From assembly GCA_027574665.1 (NCBI GenBank), contig CM050655.1:15247170-15311169 (forward strand): 64,000 nt of DNA, given 5' to 3'. Origin of the DNA: Rhynochetos jubatus (lineage: Eukaryota > Chordata > Aves > Eurypygiformes > Rhynochetidae). Within the stretch, counting starts at the first letter, position 1. The number at the start of each line of letters is the position of its first letter. Of the stretch, positions 38,401 through 49,108 are shown one piece after another. The position numbers and the translations under genes were made by a program. The notes beneath the pieces were generated by a model. That model saw only the letters and a list, made by a program, of their open reading frames with translations. It did no database searches and had not been told where the DNA came from.

Positions 38401-41400
38401 TTAGCGTTCGTTATGTTTAACAGCAATACTAGCTGCAAAGGGGGCAAAAAAAATATTCAAACAACAAAACCCCAAATAAAATTCTTTTGTTCATTAAATT
38501 TCTAAATATTGAATGACTACTATTTGAGTTCAGTGAACCACATCTCAGCATCTGTAATTCAGTCTGAAGTAGATGTATTGTATTATTAATTTAATCCAGC
38601 AGAAAAAAAATATTAGAATGTAATACTAACAGAAAAGTTGAGTCATAATTGGTAAAATAAGAACATAGACCTGTAATCTGATGTTCATAGAGCTGTTCTC
38701 TATGTTGATATAAGAAATGTGAAAGGATTCAGTAGTAGAGCTTTGATAAACAGCCTTCTCTCTTTTATAAACATACCTTTCAGAAGTATTGCTGTTAAAC
38801 ATTATATGAATTGCTATTAAAGGTCTGTTGGGAAATTTCTGTGTAGTCTTTTATTTGTTGCTGTTGAAGTTCTTGGTACCATTTAAACTATAGGGTAATG
38901 CTTCAAAAATGCTCAAGGAGATTTTTGTTTTCCATGGTTAAATATTGTTTTCGTTGGTTAAAATTCTACTTAGAAAAACAAACTCATGTTTGGAATGCCA
39001 AGTTTTTATTCTCTAATTTCTCAGACTGTATGTATTTTCTTCACAGAATGTAGTAGCAATTCTTTGGATAGAAAAAGAATATACTCCTTGGCATGGCAGG
39101 CAGTAATTCAAATTAATTTCAACTACTTAAACATGAACTGAAGTACCAGTTAATTTTCTTTTTTTTAACTGAGAACAGTCACAGATATGCTGATGTTATG
39201 TATGAGAAAATGTATCTCCTCACAGCAAGGATACTTCTTATTGGATGTAGAAGTTTCGAATTAGTGTGTTGGATGAAGCTACTGTTCTGGCTTCAAATGT
39301 AATAGATTAAGAACAGATGGACAGCTCTCATACAGTAAAACTGCACAAAGTTTGAGTTGCTGTAGCAGGCAGAAGGACTTAATGAAATAATTAAATTGGT
39401 CATCGGTTTTCTAAATGGCAGCTTTGCTGCACAGATCGTTAAGATGAAACAGTGTCTCAAAAAATTGCTGCCAAAACTTTGTGAGCAACTAGCTTGAAGT
39501 TTGTGATGATCCTTTCCCTTTAAGGAAGGGGGTAAAAAGGTGAGGACATGCTAAATTTACAGTCCTGAGAAGTACTATGTTTTCTAGGCCAATGGAAACC
39601 AATTAGAACAGTAAATTGTCAAAGGACCTAAGCTATGAGTATACGTTTTACGTATATGTCAAATAACGTGAGGTTATTTTGAAAAGATGGCTTCAAGGAC
39701 TTGGAAAAGATTTCTCAGAAGTAAGTTCAAGTCTCTGTGTGGTTTATTTAACAAGGCAAAGGACTGTGCTTATATAAGCCATGTGAAAGAGCAAGGTTAT
39801 GCCATTATTTAGTGCTATAGTTTATAACACATCACTTGATTTCAGATTTATGTTTCATTACAGGCTTCCTGTGTGCCTTTCCATTTCTCTGTATTGTTTT
39901 CTTTTGTTTTTTTTTTTAACTGGAAAAATGGGTCCAATAACAGTTCCCTGCTTTGTCTAAAGAATCTGAAGCCAAATCAAGGCTGTCAGTTTTCTGAGTA
40001 AAGCCTGAAGCCTGTGAGGTGTTGATACTGTTCTGTGTTGATACTATTTTAATAACAACAATATGATATGAACATCTAATTTTTGCTTATGTATCTTCAG
40101 TCCTAGCTGCCTCAAATATTTTGTAAATGTTATTGATGATAATAGTACAAAACCTCTTAATTTCCAGCTACTATAACTAAGCAATGTCATGTGTGCAAGT
40201 GATGTAGCTCAGGCTGACCAACTACTGTCATTGTCAAGTTTTCCAGAAAATGATGATTCTCTGTTACTGAAGGCAGTTTGTCAGACATCCAAGTCTGTGT
40301 TCTGTAGCTGTTTTGCTTTGTTCTCCAAATGTCTCTTGGTGGTAGGTTAGAGTGAAACTGACCACTATTAACAAATAATGTTCACAAACTGCTGTGCACA
40401 AAAAGCAGTTCCAGTTTTACAGAGCCAGGGCTCTGAGAGAAGCAACTGTCTAAATAAATTATTTTTGATATTCAGTTATTACTAATGATGTTAATGTAGT
40501 TAGTCTTAACTCACAGGATTAGTGTGGTGATTTCAGCTGGAATGGGAGTACTATAATATGTAGATACTTCAATCTTTATTACTTGTCTGACAGCATTCAA
40601 ATCTGATTTTGAGTGAGTTCTCATTACTCAGGGTGTTTTGGTTGGGCATTAAAGAATGCCTTTCCTCAGAATAGGTTGGCAGATAGATAGTAGCAAAATT
40701 AAAATATTGATTTTAAAAAAGCTCTAATTATTTCTTATATAACACTGTACATTTTGTTTTGCTGTTGTTCAGCATGTATGAGTGAATTGCTAGTCTTATT
40801 TTATTTGGTATATTTCCAGTAGTGTTCTACTGTTTTAAAATACAATGATACGATTTGGCTTTTTGTGCATGTCATGGAAATCTTGGTAATACATTTTTAT
40901 TCCTAGGTAAAGATAAGCTTGTGTATGTACATATTTGTTTATTTAGAAAATAAGATGAGGCTCCAAAGTATTTTTAATTTCATCTTTTGATCCCTCATAG
41001 GAAGAAAACCCCAAAACGTAAACTTTAATGCTACTTCTGTTGTAGAGGTATGTGACCTATGATGAATTAGCTAACTTGAGTACTTCTATTTGGTCTCTGG
41101 ACAGAGACTGAATATGACTTCCCACATACAGAAAACACAGTAGTATGTCTTTAGGCTTATTTTTGTTTCCAGTTGTACTCTGTCATATGTTTATTGAGTA
41201 GTTAAATTAGTTGAGCACGTAGAGATTTAAGCAGGTCAAACGAAGAATGAACTGTCCTAAGAGTTTGGAGTAAGTAGTCTGCCCATTGGTTAATATGTAT
41301 GCTTTCTGGATCCCGAAAATACTGTTTGCATTGCTGTTAAGAAAATTACAGGATTCTAAGAATCCTGGTTTTTCTCATCCACCTTGTAAAAAGAACATAT

Positions 41401-43022
41401 TACTTGCTTAGGCAGATTTTAATTTGTTGTAACTGCTGTGGAAGTGCCAGCTGCTTGGCAGCTGCTTACCCTCGTCATAAAAACCTTCTTTCAAAAATGA
41501 TTGTATAAGCTGATGGCAACCCATAGTGGTCAGGTGAATGGTACTGTAACTAAGTATACTACTGATATTTAGTCAGCACTTGAAGTGTTCATTGATGCTA
41601 CCAGCAGACTGCACCCTTAGTACGTGTAAAGTTGTGTTCTGAGTGACTGAGTGCCTTACTTTGCCATGTTCCAAAATCAAACGAGATCAGATCTGTCACA
41701 GCCAAGTGTCCCATTACTCTGATTACCTTTTTCTGATTTGGAAAGGGAGTTATACATAGTAGAGGGCTAACTGGAAGACTGATGGAAATTTTAAAAGATA
41801 ATATAGGCTTTAGCGTAGGACCTTTCTTTGAAAACAGATTTAGATGATAGCATGTGGTACAACTGTTTTTTGTTTCTATATTGCATCTATCATGCTCAAG
41901 ACTTCTTTGTTTTGATATAACTTTACAGAACTCTTCCTTTGCATTTTGAACAAAACAAACCCACACCCCACTCAACAAATTGCCGAAGTCACCTAACACA
42001 TCCTGTTGATGTGTTTTAAGTCACAAGTAGCTATCACTGGCTTTGTTTTTGAGTTTGTCCTTAAGACAGAAATAAAACATGAGCAGTTCGTAGACTAGTT
42101 ATCCTACTTTGCAGCCCTGTTAATGTGAGTATAAACTTTTCAGTAAAACACAAAATGTTAATAGTAATCATTACTAATTAGAAGCATATAGGGAGGTTTT
42201 GGAATTAGATTTTTCTTTTTAAACATTATAATTTGTATATGTATTTGAGAAAAATTAGGGGTTTTTTTTGTATGGACGGGTGTTGCATCTAAAATTATGC
42301 TTACATTATTGGTCATTTGACATTAACATTGCATGGCAAAAATGTATAAGAATCTGAAGTATGAATTCGCAGTACAGTTGGTATAGTATATGTAAAATAA
42401 CTTGAGTTGCAAATTATTACAAAGTGGAGGAGAATGCTCAGCACAACAGTGAAGATACCAGGGGAGCCATGGGAGCTGGAGTGTAAGTGTGCAGATTTAC
42501 ACAAGCTAAAAACCAGTTCTCTTTTATTTCTGCTAAAGGGAGATGTATCCAACCTTAGCACATCTTTTCTTGGACACCTTAACGATGCTGATATTGTTTT
42601 GTCAGTTCATTTGTACCCACAAAGCATGATATAAAGTGTAACACCTCATTCTCTCACTGTGTTTTGTAGACTTTGAAAAAAACCCAAGTAATGCTGGGAA
42701 ATCAAGAGGGTAGTAATCAAGTATTACAGGGATATGTACTGTAATGTTTTTAACTTGCAGCCAGCAGTGAATGTAGCATAGTGATAAAAGTGAAAATTAT
42801 TGATAACATCTCTAGTAGTCGTGTTCAAAATGACTATGTTAGAGATCGAGAGAAGGGGAATGGCACATGTCAAAATGTGCTACAACACTTCCAGTAGTTT
42901 GAATTAGGAAATCACCTCCCATTTATACTATTGTTGTAGTGCTCAGACATCTGCTCTCCCCAGAGCAGTAGACATTTCTTTAAGTATATTTAGGCTGGTT
43001 GTCAAAATAGTAAACATAGTAG

Positions 43023-43042
43023 TACTAGTAAATACTAGTAAA
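43023..43042 (+). repeat. Tandem duplication, 10-bp unit
   Basis: TACTAGTAAA occurs twice in tandem at 43023-43032 and 43033-43042. Confidence 0.8.
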
Positions 43043-43704
43043 ATCTATTAGAAAAAGACAATGAAACTTCAATGAAAGAATAGCCATGGTGTCTTGAGGC
43101 CTACAACAGAAGACACCACTACCTTTCTTTTTCTAAGACAGGAAGTTATATGTCTGGAGAATATAGATTTCACCTCTGTGTTGATATTAATTGGCAAAAT
43201 AATATTTTATGCTGTTGAGTTGGACCATGGTAGCATTCTTAAATTCCTTGCACTTTGAAAACCATGCTCTTTTTTTCAATCAAGTAGCTCAATTTTGTCT
43301 TATGTTGTCTGGAGTTCTGTTAGAAGACACTGAGATAAATGTTTCAAATGTCAATAACATTTTTAAATGGGTAGTGCTACCTACTTAGAAGGAAGTGTTT
43401 TTTCCATATGTATTCAATTGTATTTGAACTGAGCCAGACTGAAGTCATGTGTGGAAAAAGGTAACCCTGCAGGAGAGATCCTGATATTTGCTAAGGCAAG
43501 TCTAATAGATTCTTTGCCATCTATGATTGTTGTGTAGAAGAATGACACTGGCTTTCCACAATTAGTTTTTGGTACCCTTGAACATAGTGCATAAAAAGTA
43601 GTTTTCAGTATTAACCCATATCCCAAGGTGTTATGAGAAAGCCAGGCAAGTTGCTGTTTATAAAGATTTTTCTATTACTTCTGGGATTCCTTCTTATTAC
43701 TTAT

Positions 43705-43721
43705 AAAAAAAAAAAAAAAAA
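43705..43721 (+). repeat. Poly-A run of 17
   Basis: An uninterrupted A run within unique sequence, with no recognised retrotransposon body next to it. Confidence 0.85.
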
Positions 43722-45865
43722 TTGAATTAACATCCTTGTGGAGTAATGCTTTTGGTATGTTCCCCGGACAAGCACTGCCATATTGAATGATTTATCCTTG
43801 GTCTTCCCTGGTTTGGTGTTGAGCACCTTATCCAGCCAACAAAATTCAATGGTGGAAAAATAGATATTTCATTCAATTTATTCCATTATTACTTTTCTAA
43901 GGCTAACTTGATGCATAGTGGTTGAAGCAGAGTAAAGGTGGATACACAGGCGAAAGTGAAGTCATGCAACCAACTCAGTACTTCCACTGAGAAATTATGA
44001 GTGCAACAATTGTTAGCCCTTATCCTTTCATATCATGAAGTTCTCCATGACACTGGTTGTCAGAATTACAGGTATGACTTGTATAATTAGTAGACAGATT
44101 TGTGTTCACAGACTGAATCTGTAGAACTTGGTGAGCTTAATGACTGCTGTGGCCATAAATTGATGGGTACGTACTAATTAGAGTTATTTTGGCTCTGAAA
44201 GACATCAGAGGGAGAATGTGCCAATTTCTTTATAAAATGCTAAGATGAAACAAACTAAACGATGCAAGCTTTCTCAATGGTTTGACAGTTCCTTTTATCC
44301 AGTGAGAAAGGCTAGGCAGTCAGTAGGGTAAGAAGTTCTGAGTTGCTCTTCAGAGCATGGTCGAAGAAGTCAAAATGAATCTGAAACTTGCAAAGAAGCA
44401 AGTAAATCAAAGTGCTACTGATTCTGTTGTAGAGCTTGGGTTTATATTTCACTGTTAGTTTATCTATAATTCTACTGAACCTCTTGCGGTGAATCATGTG
44501 AGATTGTACAACCTTTCTCCACTATTGCAGACTGATTCCGATTTCACTCACTTTAGATGTTGTCCATAAGAAAATGCTTTTCAGGATATCCTTATATAGT
44601 ACTGTTAAATGTTAGTTGTGAGTGGTTCTGGAATATAGTAAAAAAGTCATGGTAAAAAGATAGATAACAGATGTTGGATCAAATATAGGTAGAGGAAAAG
44701 ATAATTTATAAAGCCATATGGAAGTCATATGTAGGCATTTCTAGAGCCATATGCTTTGTCCTGTCATGGAGGGCTTTATACTTTATACTGTCTTTATACT
44801 TGCTGGCCCACATCATTAGTTTGCATGAATCATATACTTTTATTGTGTGGGTCCTTGATGAGGAATTTCTTCATTTGTAAAACCCTAAGCCGGCCAATCA
44901 AAACCCCCATGCTTTGTGATAGTAATTAGTTTGCTACCCTACATATTCTAATAATCAGGATTTTAGCTTTGATTAGACTCTCTGAAAGTCATGATAGTAA
45001 AGCTTTTATCATCACACTGTAAAGAAAAACATTATTTTAGCAAGTTATATTTTGATTATGGAGAGGTAAGAAGAGGACGAAATATTGAGACTATGCTCTA
45101 GAGAGAAATATACATGCTTTCATAAAAATGAAAGCGTTATTTTTTTTTTTTCAGGAAGCTGTATTAATTTCTTCAAGGACTTCTGCAGGTTTTATAGATT
45201 CAGAAGAGTTAGTGAAAGATTCAGAGTTATCAGAGGTCATGTTGTTTGTATGTCTGAATATATTTTGACCAAAATACTGATAACAAGAATAAATCTGTGA
45301 GATAGATGTTTGTCACAATATGGGTTTGAATCTATGCCAGTAATTGGAGAGACCCTCAAACAGCTTTAGAGTCTCTCAATAAATTCAATTCTAGTATCTA
45401 GTGTGCAAATAAGTTTGCTAGTCTCTTTTCATCCTAGAGAGTATCATGTTTTTTTGCAGGGGCACTTCTTTGGTTTAATGGCTTTTAGCAAGCCTTGTTG
45501 ATACAACAGAAATGGATACTTATAATCAGTTGCTTCATGTTTGTTTAGTCATCAGTTACCAAATACAGAAGGTGTCCTGCTAACTTCAGGCTTAGTAGAA
45601 ATCACAAGGCAAACTTTGCAGAAGTGTTTTAATTTTTTGATATAATTGCTTGTTATGATGTGAACAACTGGCAACAGCATCAATTTAGATCCTTCTTTGT
45701 CAGTTTTGTGCACTATATCTCTCTCTAGCAGCAAAGATGCTTCCATGTCAGTGGATGAGAGTGTTATCACAGTTCATGTATCAGGGTTTTCAAAAATACC
45801 TGGAATGTGTGTATGTGAGAGACTTTTGGAAACAAACATGCAATCCCAAACTCTCACTGAATGAA

Positions 45866-45883
45866 GGGGGTGGGGTGGGTGGG
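45866..45883 (+). repeat. Compact G-quadruplex candidate with 1-nt loops
   Basis: G-runs of 5, 4, 3 and 3 are separated by single T residues (45866-45870, 45872-45875, 45877-45879, 45881-45883), with another GG after T at 45884. Single-nucleotide loops favour very stable parallel quadruplexes. It is on the non-template strand. Confidence 0.75.
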
Positions 45884-46167
45884 TGGTGACACACCCCAGT
45901 TTTGTTACAGGGACCCAGAACTTGCAGACATGTTGGAAATGGTTCCAAACTTAGTTTTTCTGTTAGGTATTCAATTTATTTTTATACTTTTTCTCCTGTT
46001 TTTCTCCAGCCATCTCATAAACAGCCTATCTAACAACAGTTTGAGTCTGGCTTCCAACAGGGCTGACAATCTCATAATTGATATGCCTATGTTGATGAAA
46101 AATTTCCCCCATTTGGATTCCAGCAGAACTCCATGATTACAGGGACTGTAGAGCACAGCAGAAAATC

Positions 46168-46187
46168 ATACATTTTTAAAAATGTAT
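46168..46187. repeat. 20-bp perfect AT-rich palindrome next to a T run
   Basis: ATACATTTTT (46168-46177) is followed directly by AAAAATGTAT (46178-46187), then a run of T. Low complexity makes chance or slippage a likely origin. Confidence 0.85.
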
Positions 46188-46371
46188 TTTTTTTTTTTGG
46201 TGACTGATAATCATTTCACTGAATATCACTGTTGCTAAGTCTTTGAGTAAGGAAAACCTCCTTCTGGGCTAGAGCTTCTGGAGCACAGCAAGCCAGTGGT
46301 GCCACCATCGCTGGGATGCTGGGTGTCTAATATTCTAAGATGTCAGGAAGCAGACTGAAAAGCTGTGTTCT

Positions 46372-46413
46372 AATAACCTAGAATTAATTGTTAATAAACT
46401 AGAATTAATTGTT
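46372..46413 (+). repeat. Tandem duplication, 21-bp unit, two copies
   Basis: The unit AATAA(C/A)CTAGAATTAATTGTT occupies 46372-46392 and 46393-46413 with one mismatch. A partial copy (TTAATTGTTAG) lies near 46438. Confidence 0.88.
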
Positions 46414-47602
46414 AAAAGGTCTCTTAACTCTCTTCAGTTAATTGTTAGTATGGCCTTTGCTCTAATTTGGTAGCCAGGAACAAGATGAGTATTCACATCT
46501 CTGATACTCCTTTTCATGCAAGGTGAAGGTGAGTCATGTAATATGGTTAGGAGAGTCAGTTGTGATGGGAGACTTGCCCTACTTGTAACACAAATTGTGG
46601 GGATTGATTAGTTCTGTTCTGGTCCATTCTTCTAGATGTATTTCAGCCTGTTTTAAAGGGGATTTACAGTACCTTTGAAAATGAAGGTTGAGCTGGACTG
46701 AATAGGATATTTGGAAACCACCAAATGGAAGTGAAGGGTCTATGTGGCCTTTTTTTATGTTAAAAGTAGACATGCTTGTTTGCTTTTTTAATGGAATTGT
46801 TTGATTATCTGTTAGAAACACATTAGCATAAGTATTTTCGTGGTTTGAAAAAATGTCAGAGTGAATGGGACTTATTCAACTTGTCCCTTAGAACCACTAA
46901 GAAAAAGATGCATAATTCATTTCCTGTGTAGTTTAAAATCATCACTGTATTGAGTGTACATAAAAGATTTTGGGGTTTAGTTTTTTTCCTACACTTGTCA
47001 TTATTTCAAAATATACTTAAAGTTCAGTGCTGTTATTAAATCTATCTTCAGAAAAAATAATTACTGTAAACGGTACATCAGCATGTGGTTTGTGTCTGCA
47101 TATTCATTTCAGCAATTCCCATATGTGTACTTCTACAACTAAACAGTCACAACAGTGCAATTTTCATCCTCCTTCTGGTATCTGGTTACTGTATCTGGTA
47201 GCTTTTATTACTCGGTTGTCTCAGTTGCAGTAGTCTTGCCAAATGCACTACTGGGTTTAGATCTTGCCTAATGGTATATTTTTATTGCAATTATTTTTTT
47301 TATTTTATTCTAGAAAAAAAAAGAAGTCTTTCCAGCAAGCTGAAACGCAGCGTAACTATTTTGCTTATTTGGTGTGTATCCTCCCACGAATGCTTTATTT
47401 AGTTAAATGGTGACTGCAGTGTCCATTGGACCATAATATTCCTGCTGTGAATCTTGCTTTCACTGCTTGGCTTCTTCACTGGGTTAGCGCTGGCTCCTAC
47501 AAGACATGAGGAGTAACAAAACATCTGCTGTCACCACAGGAGGTGGGCGGAGTTTCATCCAGAAGGATGTGTGCTGCTGTTGGTTATCTTTTCACTACTC
47601 AG

Positions 47603-47622
47603 TGCCACCCCTTTGGGTGGCA
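47603..47622. repeat. GC-rich hairpin with 8-bp stem and CTTT tetraloop
   Basis: TGCCACCC (47603-47610), CTTT, GGGTGGCA (47615-47622). It has the most GC-rich stem found in the unique part of the intron. Confidence 0.88.
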
Positions 47623-47850
47623 ATAGCATAATATGCTTAGGAAGAAAGTGGCTGCTCTGAGCCAAACTTGTGGACATCCCATGACAAATTGTTACATATT
47701 GAATGGGATAACAAAAAGAGGGGGGAGGGAAACCCAGATAAAAAACCCACTTACCCCCAAATCAAGCAAATGGAGAGGAGTTACCTTCTTAATTTTATAG
47801 TTTCTACTTCCTGAATAAGTGACTTAGATCGTAAAACTTGTCTCTTAGAA

Positions 47851-47868
47851 TTTTTTTTTTTTTTTTTT
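47851..47868 (+). repeat. Poly-T run of 18
   Basis: An uninterrupted T run lies about 150 bp before the minus-oriented CR1. CR1 elements do not end in poly-A, so the two are probably unrelated. Confidence 0.85.
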
Positions 47869-48018
47869 GTCACTACACACCTTCTACTGAAGTGATGGGA
47901 AGCTCGGAAGCTGCTTCATCACTGTTGTGTTAGGATAAATATCTTTTAGATGATCAGATGGGTTTCAGTAAGGTTAGGTTTAGAAAAAGTCAGGTTTAGA
48001 CTAGAGGTTATAATAGTC

Positions 48019-48460
48019 AGAATTATAGAATATCTCAAGTTGGAAGCGAGACTCATTAGGATCATTGGAGTTTTAGCCCCTGCTCCTCTCTGGAATACCT
48101 AAAACTACACCATATGACTAAAAGCATTGTCTAGAAGGGACAAGGTCACCCCTCAGTTGTCTTTTCCCCAAGCTGAGCAAGCCAAGTGACCTCAGCTGCT
48201 CCCTGTAGGTCTAGTTTGACAACTTGGTCACCCTCCTCTGAACACACCCCAGTAGTTTCATGTTGTCCTTGCACTGAAGCACCCAAAACTGTGCTCAGGA
48301 CTTAAGGTGGGGCTGCAGCAGTGCATGGTGGAGTTGGATCAAGCACCTTCCTTGACTGGCTAGCTAGTCTGTGCTTGATGCACTGTAGGACACAGTTGGC
48401 CCTTTGGTTGCCAGGGCTCCATGTTTAGTTATATTCAAACTGCCATTAACCCAAACCTAG
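48019..48460 (-). mobile_element. CR1 LINE fragment, minus orientation, with internal deletion
   Basis: On the + strand the block starts with the complement of a CR1 3' terminus (AGAATTATAGAATATCTCAA, then GTTGGAAG) at about 48020-48045. It continues through CR1-like sequence such as GGTCACCCCTCAG, CCCCAAGCTGAGCAAGCC, GCACCCAAAACTGTGCTCAG and CAGTTGGCCCTTTGG up to about 48420, with weaker similarity to about 48460. Against the family as I remember it, a few hundred bases are missing near 48125-48145, where the 3' tail jumps to the more internal part. The copy is old and has no usable open frame. Its antisense orientation relative to KCNMA1 is the orientation usually tolerated in introns. Confidence 0.82.
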
Positions 48461-49089
48461 TCAGAAGAACTACTAGCTTTCTCTCTGTACTTCTATGCTT
48501 CTGGGAAAAGTGGTAAATTGTGAAATTATTAGTTTCACATGGTGCTTCACGACATTTATGATCTCTTTTTCTAGGTGATAATCTCTGTAGAGATGGTAGT
48601 GTCCAGAGAAGTGGATAGTAACAAAATCCAGGCTTCCCCCCCGCCCCCTTCTGACTGGTATTATGTTTAAAAAAGACACTACAGACAATCATAGCATTTG
48701 CTTTCATATGCTAACAGCTGATCGTAATGGGAAACATGACCAAGACTTTTCTGATGAGAGTAGAGCTCTGACAGGTGGGAGTGCAAGGGGCCAGTCTTTC
48801 TTTTTCCCCTTTCTGTTTGTATTTTATTTGTTATCATAAATTTCTTGACAGAAGAGCAGAATTGCCTTCAGCATCATGCTTGCAAAGACATTTGTGATGA
48901 TCATAGAGGAGGAAAATTCATGAGGTGTGTACTTAAATAGCAATGCACAAAGATCACTTTCTGACCTGTCGAAGCACTAAAGGTTTGTAGGTTTGTTGGT
49001 ACAGGTGATGGACAAGATGATAACTTTAGGGAATAAAAAAAACCTGATAGAAAACAGCCTAATTACTGATTTGCTGGATGGGGTGTTTG

Positions 49090-49108
49090 TTTTTTTTTTT
49101 TTTTTTTT
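49090..49108 (+). repeat. Poly-T run of 19
   Basis: An uninterrupted T run is flanked by GGGTGTTTG and GTTTTGGG, one of several G-run/T-run junctions in the window. Confidence 0.85.

Larger units (their letters stand above)
19161..48018 (+). other. Unique AT-rich intronic sequence
   Basis: It holds only the short repeats, hairpins, homopolymers and G-rich runs listed separately. The longest frame (133 codons, minus, 41598-41999) has no recognisable domain and no plausible promoter. No CR1 or LTR was recognised over these 29 kb, a low repeat density typical of avian introns. Confidence 0.65.

Noticed and set aside
41598..41999. Open frame of 133 codons on the minus strand
   Set aside because: It has no recognisable domain, biased low-complexity-free composition typical of translated noncoding DNA, and no splice or promoter context. 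In 64 kb a frame of this size is expected by chance.
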